A DNA stretch of 64,000 bases from MWCO01 sp964488865 (GTDB lineage Bacteria > Myxococcota_A > Polyangia > Polyangiales > Polyangiaceae), in NCBI GenBank assembly GCA_964488865.1, contig CAZAWR010000009.1, forward strand, positions 1 through 64,000, read 5' to 3'. Shown one piece after another: positions 28,869-37,942 of the stretch. Both the position numbers and the translations under genes were made by a program. Below the pieces are notes generated by a model, which was not told where the DNA came from, did no database searches, and worked only from the letters and a program-made list of their open reading frames with translations. How positions within the stretch are numbered: the first letter of the stretch is position 1; every line of letters begins with the position of its first letter.

Positions 28869-29312
28869 ATGCCGTCCATCCATTCACAGTACACCGCGGA
28901 GCAGAAACACGAAGCTCTTCGACTCTCGGATGACCTCGGGGTAGCCAAGGCGGCCGCGAAGCTCGGTATCCCGGGGGGAACGATCTCGAGTGGGCGTTGA
29001 TCACGTACGCATTCGCAAGGGGCAACCGCAACGCCAACGGCGTCGAAGTCGGGGCGCGTCGCCAAGGTCTACACGCCTTCCCAGAAGGCCGAGGCGCTCG
29101 AGATGCTCTCGGTCAAGGGGCCGACGGAGACGAGCCGGATGCTTCGCATCTCGCGCTTCTCGCTGTTTGAGTGGGCCCGCAAGCAACGCGCGTTCGAGCA
29201 AGGTCTCTGCACCGATAGTCCGTTGGCCGACTCCGCCCGCATCCTGGCGGAGTGGAAGAATCACCCCGGCCTCGGGCCCAGCCAGATCCGCAACCAACTC
29301 CGAAGGCGTGGC
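28869..29312 (+). pseudogene. Transposase remnant (IS3-like, two HTH segments)
   Basis: The first frame (28869-29000) encodes 43 residues, with EQKHEALRLSDDLGVAKAAA and KLGIPGGTIS, the N-terminal helix-turn-helix of IS3-type OrfA. It stops early. From about 29040 another frame continues the same kind of protein (VYTPSQKAEALEMLSVKGPT, then WKNHPGLGPSQIRNQLRRRG), which normally precedes the catalytic DDE domain. The DDE domain is absent. I therefore see at least one frameshift and a large 3' deletion. No terminal inverted repeats are found. It follows 253 bp of non-coding sequence. Confidence 0.7.
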
Positions 29313-29389
29313 CCACATCCCCCACGACGTGTCCACCGAGGACCTTTCCGGGGGAATGGCACCCATTGCGGGACGCGATCCTTCGTTCG

Positions 29390-30187
29390 CTAGAGGAGAC
29401 GGTGTGCCGCAAAGTCCCTGCGTTGCTCGATCGCGCGGGCGTCGGGTCCCTGACGGCTCAGGACGAGTTGCTGGATGGGCAGGCTGCCATGAAGCGGAAC
29501 AAGCACGCGGTGGACCAGCCGCTTGATCGCGGCCACGTCAGGCACCCAGCCGCTACCGTAGGCGCTCTCGAAGCCAGAAACGCCTCGGAGTTCGAGCCCG
29601 ACCTGACACGCGTCGAGCCAGTGGGGCGCGGTGTCGGGCATCTCCGCGGCCAGGGCGTCGTTCACGAGTTGCCTTGGCGCTGGCTCGGCAAAGGTGATCC
29701 AGAGGTACTCGGCGTGGATGTCTTCCCAGTCCACCAGCCAGCGCGACCAGCCAGCGAGCGGAAAAGGCAAGGTGCCGGGCCAGGCCAGCAACCGATCGAT
29801 GGCTCGTGTGCGTATCCACCGTCCCAACCACCAGAGACCCGCGCAGCCGATAGCACCACAGAGGACGAACGCAGCCACTCCAATCATAGCGGCCAGCGTC
29901 CGTGCCAGGCCCCAGCTGGCCAGCCCCCCACTCACGACCAGGCCTGCTGCCACGGAGAGCACGGCGGTGAGAGGGTACCCCAGTGCCGCGACAACCCCCG
30001 TCATCACCAGCGAACCCATCGGGGAAACGCAAGCCTCCAACCGCCCCCGCTCCCCGCTGGAGAGAGCGGCGCGAGACTCGCGCTGATGTTCGGCCCGTCG
30101 CCGTCGCCCCTTGTCGCTCAGCGCCTGAAGTTCGGCTGCTGGCTTGGACGATTCGACTGCCCGGCGATAAGGAGACTCAACAGACAT
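29390..30187 (-). CDS. Hypothetical membrane protein
   Basis: 265 aa. The N-terminal 55 residues are charged (GRRRRAEHQRESRAAL). Hydrophobic helices follow at about 58-80, 82-100 and 105-130 (MIGVAAFVLCGAIGCAGLWWLG), and then a soluble C-terminal half of about 130 residues (WSRWLVDWEDIHAEYLWITF) with no recognised motif. The reading frame is open and codon use resembles the neighbours. I see no Shine-Dalgarno sequence of note at 30187. The gene converges on the transposase remnant, with about 80 bp between them. The function is unknown. Confidence 0.6.
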   Translation of the reverse strand: MSVESPYRRAVESSKPAAELQALSDKGRRRRAEHQRESRAALSSGERGRLEACVSPMGSLVMTGVVAALGYPLTAVLSVAAGLVVSGGLASWGLARTLAAMIGVAAFVLCGAIGCAGLWWLGRWIRTRAIDRLLAWPGTLPFPLAGWSRWLVDWEDIHAEYLWITFAEPAPRQLVNDALAAEMPDTAPHWLDACQVGLELRGVSGFESAYGSGWVPDVAAIKRLVHRVLVPLHGSLPIQQLVLSRQGPDARAIEQRRDFAAHRLL

Positions 30188-30268
30188 GCTTCACGTAGAG
30201 TAGACCTTGGGGTTGCGTCTGGCTAGGTGCTACGTGCTACCTAACAACTTCGCCCATACGGGACTGAT

Positions 30269-32083
30269 TCAAAGATTGGCGCGGAGCCACCCGTAGTCCG
30301 ACGTGGTGCCGAACCACCAATTGTACTTGCGTGGGGGCGAAAGGCGCCACACCGTCAGCCCCGCGTCGATCGTCGCTTGGCCGTCACGGTGCCAGTGGTC
30401 CAGATTCCACTCACAGCCCACTTGCAGCGCGTCGGTCAGCGCCGTGACCGCCGCGTTGTCCTGCCCGAGCTGCGCCTTGGCCCAAGCGGCGCGCGCCGCC
30501 AACCCCATCACGTCACACGTGTGCTCCACGTCGTCCCACGGGCCGGAGTCCGTGAACTGCAGCGCGCTGCTCGCCAGGTAATAGGGTACGGTCATGCCCG
30601 TGAGATCGCCTTCCTCAGCAACGTACGTGCCGTGGTTCACGAGAAAGTCGCCGAACCCCGAGAGCAGCGCCAGCGCCGCATCGTCGCCGGAGAGCAGGTA
30701 ATAGCGCCAGATGGCGTCGCCCAGCAGCGCGCTCATCCACGGTGAACACACCGGACTCGTGTCCGACGAGCCCTCGTGCGACTCCATCGTATGCAGCAAG
30801 CACCCGTCCACGCTCCAACCGCCGGGCGGCGTCTGCGCGTGCGCACTGGCGACGCTGATGATCTGCTTCACGCGGTCGCCGTGGGCAGCGCTTCCCGTCA
30901 GCTCCCAGGCGGAGAGCGCGGCCAGGAGCGTGTAGGCCACGTGCCGCTCCGTCCAGAAGTTCGACGAAATGGAGTACTCGACGTTGAATCCGTCGTTCAC
31001 TCCCGCGGAGGCCACGCGCTCGATCGGCTCGGAGAGGGTGGTGTCGCCCGTGAGCATCAGGTCGAGCAGCATGGCGTCGCCGTAGCTGTACTTGAGGTCG
31101 TCTGGTGTCTTGAGGTCGAAGTACCCTGCCGCGTTCACGTGAGAGGCATAGAACTGCGCCGCCCTGTGAGCGTGCCGCAGCCACGCTACGTCGCCCGTGC
31201 GGGCGTAGGCCCCGAAGATCGTCATGGCGCGATCGAAGAGCCACGGGTCATAGTCCACCTCGTAGTCGATGAGATTGTCGGGCGTGACGTGGGCGTCTAC
31301 GTCATTGACCGCCGTCCTCGAGTAACCCAGGAAAGATGTGTCGAACCACCCGAGCGGCCCGTTCTCGTCGACGGGTGTCGTGTTGGTTCGCAAGCGACAC
31401 GCACCCAGCCACGTGGATGGCAGCGTCGCGTACACCGGGGGCTCCAGCACCGGTGTGGAGCTGTACTCGTCGGGAAACGGTCCTTGGGCGATGGATACCC
31501 AGTGGTCGCGGACGTCACCCTGCGCGCCAAGCTCCAGCGTGCGGGCCCCGCCGAGCGCAACGTGGTATACGACCGGATCGGTGGATTGGAACGTAAGCGT
31601 CGTCCAGACCGTCGCGGAGCGCACCGATTCGCTCGCGGAGCCAAGACTGCGCCACCGCGTCGTCTCCACCACATGGGTGGCCACCTCTTGCGACGCCGCG
31701 TCCTGCAGCACGATCGCGCCGGCATCGTCGACCGCGCCCGGGGGCAGGGGCAGCCCGAACGCGAAGGTGGTGGGTGCCCCCAGCGAGACGCTCGCTCCCG
31801 GGTGAAAGACCACGTCGATGCTGCTCGGAGGCGCGCCGCCCGAGCCGCCCGTGCCGCCCGTTCCACCGGATCCCGCGGCACCGCCCGTTCCACCGGATCC
31901 CGACGTTCCAGCCGCGCCGCCCGTGCCCGCCGAACCACCACTTCCCCCGGTGCCGCCCGTGCCTGCGCTTCCCGCCGATCCCGACGATCCACCCCCACCG
32001 GCGCTTTCCGCGTCAGAGCCGGAGTCGCCACAGCCAGCGAGAGAAAGAGCGATTGCCACACCGAGCAGCGAGGAACGATTCAT
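30269..32083 (-). CDS. YetA/rhamnogalacturonan-lyase-like lipoprotein
   Basis: 604 aa from the ATG at 32083. The lipobox SLAGCG is followed by a Gly/Ser/Thr linker to about residue 85. Next, VVFHPGASVSLGAPTTFAFG and LPLPPGAV resemble the N-terminal beta domain of the YetA / exo-rhamnogalacturonan lyase family, where a GxPxxFGLPLPxG strand is common. The rest is helix-rich with Trp/His/Asp (WLRHAHRAAQFYASH, YEVDYDPWLFDRAM), fitting an alpha/alpha toroid catalytic domain. It may cleave acidic polysaccharide; this is a family-level inference. It is divergent from the Sel1-repeat gene, with 185 bp between them. Confidence 0.6.
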   Translation of the reverse strand: MNRSSLLGVAIALSLAGCGDSGSDAESAGGGGSSGSAGSAGTGGTGGSGGSAGTGGAAGTSGSGGTGGAAGSGGTGGTGGSGGAPPSSIDVVFHPGASVSLGAPTTFAFGLPLPPGAVDDAGAIVLQDAASQEVATHVVETTRWRSLGSASESVRSATVWTTLTFQSTDPVVYHVALGGARTLELGAQGDVRDHWVSIAQGPFPDEYSSTPVLEPPVYATLPSTWLGACRLRTNTTPVDENGPLGWFDTSFLGYSRTAVNDVDAHVTPDNLIDYEVDYDPWLFDRAMTIFGAYARTGDVAWLRHAHRAAQFYASHVNAAGYFDLKTPDDLKYSYGDAMLLDLMLTGDTTLSEPIERVASAGVNDGFNVEYSISSNFWTERHVAYTLLAALSAWELTGSAAHGDRVKQIISVASAHAQTPPGGWSVDGCLLHTMESHEGSSDTSPVCSPWMSALLGDAIWRYYLLSGDDAALALLSGFGDFLVNHGTYVAEEGDLTGMTVPYYLASSALQFTDSGPWDDVEHTCDVMGLAARAAWAKAQLGQDNAAVTALTDALQVGCEWNLDHWHRDGQATIDAGLTVWRLSPPRKYNWWFGTTSDYGWLRANL

Positions 32084-32268
32084 GGCCACCTCCACGACGA
32101 GGTATAGACCACCGGCGTCCATTGTTCCAGTCGACAGGTAGCGCGTCGCTGCAGCACCGGAACTCAAAAACTTCCTGGCGGGGGTTCGGGCTGAACTGCC
32201 GCGCTCCTACCCCGTGAAAAGTCTTGACGAGCCGAGCCGCGTCCCGTCTGATGCGGCCAATGTGCCCA

Positions 32269-34260
32269 ATGAGTTCGCGACCCAGAACCACAGCTGTTTT
32301 CCTCTCCTTCCTCGCGGCCGCGGCCTTCCCCGGCTGCGGCCCCAGCGCGGTGGGTGAGGTGGTGCGCCCCGCCGCGCCGACGGCCGGCCAGGCCCTTGGT
32401 GAAGTCAACGTGGCCTGCCGCCCCGGCGTGACCGAGGCGGAGCCGCTGGTCGTTGACCTTCCCTCGTCGGCACGCCTTGACCTCGAGGTCGCGATGAAGG
32501 ACGGCGTGGCGATCGTCTCCTATGACTGCAAGAGCATGAAGCTGCTCAAGGGCTGCAAGCTACCGGGCTCTTACCGGTTCGCCGGGGTGAGCCGCAAGGA
32601 AGAGGTGCTGAAGCTCGAAGACCAAAACGAGATCGCCGCCAACCTGCCGTTCAGCGGGGTGCAGCTCGGGGGTGGGATGGAGCAAGGCTCGTCGCTCGAT
32701 CTCGCGCTGGTGTTCGTCGGCAAGAAGAGCACCCTGGTCGACGGCGCGGCGCGGCCGGAGCTCGAGGGCCGCTGCGACGGCGCGACCCATTTCGTGCGGG
32801 CGGCGAGCGTGGGGGCGTTCGCCCTCGACGTGGGCACGCGTGGTGAGGCGCGGGCGGTTGCCGAGTTCTTCGGGGCGGGAGCCAGCGCGAAGAGCGCGAG
32901 CAAGCGGCGGAGCATGAATCGGGACGGCGACCTGACGGAGTGCCGGAAATCGACGCCCGACGACGCGCAACCGCCGGGCCAGTGCGGATCGGCGATCCGG
33001 CTGGAGCTCCTGCCCATACTGGCGTCGCGGCCCGCAGAGGAAAAGAAGCCGAGCGACAAGGAGCCGCCGAAGCCGCTCGTGGCGGCCTGCCCGGCGGGGA
33101 TGAGCATGTCCAACGGAAAGTGCACGGCCGACATGGACGCGCCATTCCTGTGCCAGCCCGAGGACGAGGCGCAATGCGACGCGCAGTGCAACAAGGGCAG
33201 CGCCGGGAGCTGCTACAACCTCGGCGTGATCTGGCAGAAGGCACCTTCGGAGGTGAAGCCTGGCTTGTCGTGGGAGGAGATCCAGGCCTATCACAGGAAG
33301 CGGGATGAGCGCTACCGCGGGGTCTTCTCGAAGGCTTGCGACGGCGGGGTCGCGCAGGGCTGCGACCGGCTGGCCTTCGTGCTGATGAGCCTGAAGGCGC
33401 CTGACACGGAGGTCGACGACGCCTGGCAGCGCGCCTGCAACCTCGGCCACGGGCCTGCGTGCGGCCTCTTCGCCGGGCGCTTTCTCTACAGCGCGGAGCG
33501 GCGCGACGTGAAACGGGGACGGGCGCTGCTCGATCGGGGCTGCAGGCTCGGCGAGGCCCACTCCTGCTTGCAGCTTGCCGATACCTACCTAACGCCGGTC
33601 GACGGGGCGAAGCCGACCACCGAGGACGTCGCCCAGGGGCTCGGCGTGCTGAAGGACGCCTGCACCTCCCAGCAGAGCTCGTGCCGCAAGCTCGGGGTGC
33701 TCTACACCGAAGGCAAGGTCGTGCCGAAGAACGAGGCGATGGGGCTCTCCTACTACGAGCAGAGCTGCGCGCTGGGGAACCAAATGGCCTGCGCCGAGGC
33801 CGGGATGATGGTCCTGGTCGGCAAGGGTGCGAGCAAGGACCCGACGCGTGCCGAAGCGCTGTTCGAGAAGGCGTGCCCGGCGGGGGAGGCCAAGAGTACG
33901 TGCGGCTCTTTGGCGAAGGTCTTCCGCGAGGGCAAGCTCGTACCGAAAGACGCGAAGCGTGCCGCGGGCTACCTGGAGCGGAGCTGCGCCTCGTCTGACA
34001 TCGGGTGCATGGATCTCGCGGACATGCTCCTGGCTGGAGAGGGCGTGGCGAGGGATCGCGATCGGGCCATCAAGCTCTATGAGGGCATATGCGGCAGGGG
34101 TGGACCGAGCGGCTGCCTGAAGCAGGCCGCACTCCTGGAGGCCACCGACAAGGCGCGCGCGCGGGCGATCTACGGCGAGACGTGCAAGGCGAGCTCGCTG
34201 GTGGAGGCCTGCGAGAAGTTCAAGAAGCTCGGCGGCGACCCAAAGTCGCTCACGCCTTGA
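32269..34260 (+). CDS. Sel1-repeat lipoprotein
   Basis: 663 aa from the ATG at 32269. The lipobox FPGCGP puts the Cys near residue 23. Residues about 30-260 form an unassigned domain. From about residue 290 to the end there are eight or more Sel1-like alpha/alpha repeats of 35-40 residues. Each has an A-C-x-x-G-x-x-x-x-C-x-x-L pattern, for example GSAGSCYNLGV, GHGPACGLFAG, NQMACAEAGM. Paired Cys in the repeats probably form disulfides, unlike typical cytoplasmic Sel1 proteins. Sel1 repeats mediate protein-protein contacts. The partner is not known. Confidence 0.85.
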   Translation: MSSRPRTTAVFLSFLAAAAFPGCGPSAVGEVVRPAAPTAGQALGEVNVACRPGVTEAEPLVVDLPSSARLDLEVAMKDGVAIVSYDCKSMKLLKGCKLPGSYRFAGVSRKEEVLKLEDQNEIAANLPFSGVQLGGGMEQGSSLDLALVFVGKKSTLVDGAARPELEGRCDGATHFVRAASVGAFALDVGTRGEARAVAEFFGAGASAKSASKRRSMNRDGDLTECRKSTPDDAQPPGQCGSAIRLELLPILASRPAEEKKPSDKEPPKPLVAACPAGMSMSNGKCTADMDAPFLCQPEDEAQCDAQCNKGSAGSCYNLGVIWQKAPSEVKPGLSWEEIQAYHRKRDERYRGVFSKACDGGVAQGCDRLAFVLMSLKAPDTEVDDAWQRACNLGHGPACGLFAGRFLYSAERRDVKRGRALLDRGCRLGEAHSCLQLADTYLTPVDGAKPTTEDVAQGLGVLKDACTSQQSSCRKLGVLYTEGKVVPKNEAMGLSYYEQSCALGNQMACAEAGMMVLVGKGASKDPTRAEALFEKACPAGEAKSTCGSLAKVFREGKLVPKDAKRAAGYLERSCASSDIGCMDLADMLLAGEGVARDRDRAIKLYEGICGRGGPSGCLKQAALLEATDKARARAIYGETCKASSLVEACEKFKKLGGDPKSLTP

Positions 34261-34264
34261 AGCC

Positions 34265-34793
34265 GTGGTGGCCTGCCTCGATGGAGACTTGCCTACCCGC
34301 CTCAACAACACAGCTACCCGGTGTCGTGTCAGCCTCCTCTTGACGATTCCGCTCATGATCGCGGTCACCTCCTGCGACGCCCACTCTTCACGCGACAATG
34401 ACGCTGAATCCGGCGCCGAGGACGCCACGGATGCGGCCGGGGCGATGTGTCCGGACAGGCGGACCGACGATGGTCTGGGTGCCTTGGCCCGTGTCCCGCG
34501 GCGGCGGCTACTGCATCGATGCCACCGAGGTGACCCACGAGCAGTACGCCGCATTCCTCGACGCTGCACTCGACCCCGCCGCGCAAGACGCAACGTGCCG
34601 CGACCTCAATCCGTCGTTCGTTCCCCGGGCGGACTGCATGGCTCTGGCGACGAAGAACACCAGAGCCGGTGGCGCCCAGACGCCGCAGGTCTGCGTGGAG
34701 TGGTGCGACGCGCAGGCCTATTGCGCCTGGGCCGGCAGGCGCCGGTGCCACGGCGACGGCTCCCGCCTCGACAATCCGACCGTCAGCGAGTGA
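34265..34793 (+). pseudogene. Frameshifted, truncated FGE-sulfatase-domain lipoprotein
   Basis: The first frame gives a hydrophobic stretch and lipobox-like end (LLLTIPLMIAVTSC) but no good start codon, then leaves frame at about 34440-34470. A second frame (to the stop at 34791-34793) continues a formylglycine-generating-enzyme-like domain: GGGYCIDATEVTHEQYAAFL, then VCVEWCDAQAYCAWAGRRRC. The rest of the roughly 250-residue domain is missing, and no continuation appears downstream. The two parts would join with a one-base change. It lies just after the Sel1 gene. A sequencing error could mimic the frameshift but not the truncation. Confidence 0.7.
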
Positions 34794-34851
34794 GCTGCGT
34801 CGACGAGCGCGTTCCCTGACGCCACACGCCCCCAGCTCTCGCCTTTCTGCC

Positions 34852-34879
34852 TTCTGTGGCTTCCGCGCCCTCTGTGGTT
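34852..34879. repeat. Copy of a dispersed intergenic repeat
   Basis: TTCTGTGGCTTCCGCG and the following CCTCTGTGGTT match the tract at 21148-21175 at about 24 of 27 positions. It lies in the 281-bp gap before the PPC-repeat gene. I find no protein-coding role. Confidence 0.4.
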
Positions 34880-35074
34880 GCTTCCCAATGGGTGCACACC
34901 ACATCTTTACAGCCAGGTGGTCCTCTCCTCCCTCCCTGGGGTCCGCCCTGCGGAAACACGGTGGGAGAAAGTCAGTCCGTGTAGCTTATTGTGCCCATCG
35001 CCCTTGAAGGCAGGGTGCCGATGGGGTAGCGCACCGGGACGACGGTTGGTTGCAAACCTACGATGGAGTCAAGG

Positions 35075-37933
35075 ATGAGGCATTGGACAAACACGGCGAC
35101 CGCAGCGATGCTCGCGGGGTCGCTTCTGCTTGCTTGCGGCAGCGATGACGATGACACCCAGCCCTCCACGGGTGGGACTGGGGGAACGTCGACTGGGGGG
35201 ACGGGAGGAACCGGGGCGACCGGAGGAACCGGGGCGACCGGAGGAACCGGGGCGACCGGAGGAACCGGGGCCACGGGTGGAGACGCGGGCTCGGCAGGCA
35301 GCGCTGGCTCCGCTGGCTCCGCAGGCAACGCTGGCTCCGCAGGCAACGCTGGCTCCGCAGGCAACGCGGGCTCTGCTGGCAACGCTGGCAACGCTGGGGC
35401 CGCAGGCAACGCCGGTTCGGCTGGGACTGCGGGCGCAGGCGGCGCGACGTGCGTTCCTCCCGCTGCCCCCTCGGGACCCTCACCGGCGGATGGTTCGTCC
35501 TCCACTCCCACGCTCACTTCCTTGGGCTGGGACGACGCATCGGGCGCCACGCAATACGATGTGTACCTCAGCCCCGTGTGTCCACCGCCCGACTACCCGA
35601 ACGCCCAGTACCAGACGGTGACGGCATCGGAGTTGACAGGGATCGGATTCGCTCAGGATACGGATTATTGCTGGAAGGTGGTGGCGGTAGGCGACGACCC
35701 TGCGTGCTACACCGAAGGGCCTTCCTGGTCATTGTCCATGGGCTGCATGCAGCCCGGCGCCCCGACGGGCCCCGTGCCTGGCGACGGTGCGACGGCCGAT
35801 GTCATCACCACGACGAAGCTCGATTGGGACGACGTGCCGGGCGCCTTGGGCTACGCCATGTACTTCGGCGAGACATGCCCCCCGCCTTCGTACCCCAACG
35901 CTGCCTACACGGAGGTAAACGCCTCCGAGCTCGCGGGGGTCAGTCTGTCGTTCGGTACGAGCTACTGCTGGAAGGTCGTGGCGCTCAACGGAAGTTGCGT
36001 GCAAGAAGGTCCCGACTGGGGGTTCTTCACGGGCTGCACGGATGTCGTGCCCGGCGCCCCGACCGTGACGTCCACCGACTTCGCCTATCACACCCTCGGC
36101 ACCACCGGTTCCTACCTGCTGACGTTCAGCGAAGCCGTGACCGATGTCGATCTTGGACTCACCTGGTCGGCCACCACCGGTTCCGGCACCCTGGGCGCCG
36201 TCACCCCCGTCAGCGACACGGAATACCGGGTCGCATTCGAAGGCATTGCCCTCGGCGACGTCTACACCCTTCATGTCGATTCCGCCGTCACCGATCTGTG
36301 CGGCACTCCCCTCGCCCCGGATCAGGACATCACTATCTCCATCTCCGAGCAGGGCAGCGCATGCGTCCATGCCGCGGACCTCGACAGCATGACACTGCCC
36401 GCCGTCGTCGCGGGCCTCTTCGGCGAGGACCCGTCCACGACCACGTCTTGCGATTCCTCCCCAACCAACGTCGTTTGGTCCACGTTCACCGCACCCGCAG
36501 ATGGCTTGCACCGAGTGGCTGCCTCCAACGCCACCACGACGAACGCGTACTCCCGATTGGCCCTCTTCGAGGGAGCGACCTGTCCCCCTTCCGGCACCGA
36601 AGTCGCCTGTCTGATGGCCTCGGGCACGTCCGCCGAAACGTACGTCTCGCTCACGCAGGGAACGACGTATACGCTGATGTTCTTCACGGACGGCGACACG
36701 TTTTCGATGGTGGACCCTGAAATCGACGTATCCACCGTGTCCGTGGGCACGGGCCAGGACTGTTCGACGGCCCTGGATCTGACCGGGGAGACACTGCCCT
36801 ATACCGCGAGCGGTACCTTCCCCTACGCGTTCACCGCGGGCGGCAGTTGCGACAGCACCCCGTTCCACACGGCCTGGTTCTCCTACACGCCCACGACGTC
36901 GGGTTGGTACCAGGTAGAGGGCACCGTGGCCACGGGGACCGCGGTGCGACTCGCGGTTTTCGAGACCACGGCGTGCACGCCCCACGGCAAGGAGCTTGCC
37001 TGTGAGACGGGAACCTCGTCCTCGGCAGCGCAGGTCTACCTGGCGCAAGACCAGGACTATCTGATCCTCTTCCACACGGACACGAGCACGGGAGAGATGA
37101 CCGACCCGACGATCGACATCTCGCTCATCTCGTTCAATCCCGGCGAGACCTGTGGTCCGGCCATCGATGTCTCGAGCTCGTCGTTCCCCTACCAGGCTTC
37201 GGGAACGTTCGGCTTCGACACCGGGCCTGGCGGCTCCTGCGACACCACCCCGACCAACATGGTTTGGTTTACGTACACCCCGGCGAGCACCGGACTGTTC
37301 GACATCTCCCTCACCAACGCCACGTCGACAACGGCCTATTCGCGCCTGGCGATCTTCGAAGGGGGCGACTGTGACACGCTCGGGGCGGAAGTCCAATGCA
37401 AGACGGCAAGCTCCAAGAACCTTGCGACGTCGGTGGTCCTGACCCAAGGCACGGACTACCTTCTCGGGTTCTATACGGACGGGGACAGCTACACGATGGT
37501 GGACCCGACGATTTCGATCGCGGCGGCGCCGCCTCCGGATCCGGGCGAGCAGTGTTTCGACCCGTTCGACCTGACGGCCCAGGCGTTCCCGGTACCCTTG
37601 ACGGGGACGTTCACGGACGACTCGGGTGGCGGCGGGACCTGCGACACCACGCCGAACAACATCGTCTGGTACGCCTTCATGCCGACCGCCTCCGGCTCGT
37701 ACACGATCGCAGCCAACAACGCCACGTCGACCGAAGCCTACTCGCGCCTGGCGGTCTTCGAGGGGTTGAGCTGTTTTCCGAAGGGAGCCGAGGTGGCATG
37801 CCAAACGGCAAGCTCGACGTACGTCAGCGCAACGGTCGACCTGGAGAGCGGGTCGCCCTACCTCATCACGTTCTTCACGGATGGGGAGACCTACACGATG
37901 GTCGACCCGTCGATCACGATCACGGCGAACTGA
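35075..37933 (+). CDS. Lipoprotein with Fn3-like and four PPC-like repeat domains
   Basis: 952 aa from the second ATG (35075); the ATG at 35063 is also possible. The lipobox LLLACGS follows a short signal. Residues to about 125 are repetitive (TGGTGA, then SAGNAG). Two related segments of about 95 residues (GASGPSPADGS or GAPTGPVPGDGA at the start, SYCWKVVALN near the end) look like fibronectin-type modules, and an Ig-like segment follows. Then come four PPC-like beta-sandwich units of about 120-125 residues. Each runs from a SCDSSPTNVVW or TCDTTPNNIVW core to YTLMFFTDGD or YLITFFTDGE. PPC-type domains usually sit outside the cell as binding or spacer modules. It ends 9 bp from the convergent gene. 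Confidence 0.85.
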   Translation: MRHWTNTATAAMLAGSLLLACGSDDDDTQPSTGGTGGTSTGGTGGTGATGGTGATGGTGATGGTGATGGDAGSAGSAGSAGSAGNAGSAGNAGSAGNAGSAGNAGNAGAAGNAGSAGTAGAGGATCVPPAAPSGPSPADGSSSTPTLTSLGWDDASGATQYDVYLSPVCPPPDYPNAQYQTVTASELTGIGFAQDTDYCWKVVAVGDDPACYTEGPSWSLSMGCMQPGAPTGPVPGDGATADVITTTKLDWDDVPGALGYAMYFGETCPPPSYPNAAYTEVNASELAGVSLSFGTSYCWKVVALNGSCVQEGPDWGFFTGCTDVVPGAPTVTSTDFAYHTLGTTGSYLLTFSEAVTDVDLGLTWSATTGSGTLGAVTPVSDTEYRVAFEGIALGDVYTLHVDSAVTDLCGTPLAPDQDITISISEQGSACVHAADLDSMTLPAVVAGLFGEDPSTTTSCDSSPTNVVWSTFTAPADGLHRVAASNATTTNAYSRLALFEGATCPPSGTEVACLMASGTSAETYVSLTQGTTYTLMFFTDGDTFSMVDPEIDVSTVSVGTGQDCSTALDLTGETLPYTASGTFPYAFTAGGSCDSTPFHTAWFSYTPTTSGWYQVEGTVATGTAVRLAVFETTACTPHGKELACETGTSSSAAQVYLAQDQDYLILFHTDTSTGEMTDPTIDISLISFNPGETCGPAIDVSSSSFPYQASGTFGFDTGPGGSCDTTPTNMVWFTYTPASTGLFDISLTNATSTTAYSRLAIFEGGDCDTLGAEVQCKTASSKNLATSVVLTQGTDYLLGFYTDGDSYTMVDPTISIAAAPPPDPGEQCFDPFDLTAQAFPVPLTGTFTDDSGGGGTCDTTPNNIVWYAFMPTASGSYTIAANNATSTEAYSRLAVFEGLSCFPKGAEVACQTASSTYVSATVDLESGSPYLITFFTDGETYTMVDPSITITAN
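35172..35445 (+). repeat. Two tandem-repeat arrays inside the PPC lipoprotein gene
   Basis: Four near-identical 18-bp units (GGAGGAACCGGGGCGACC) occupy about 35203-35275 and encode TGGTGA. Another 18-bp family (GGCTCCGCAGGCAACGCT) follows to about 35420 and encodes GSAGNA. Near-perfect copies point to recent expansion. Confidence 0.8.
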
Positions 37934-37942
37934 TTCTACCCA

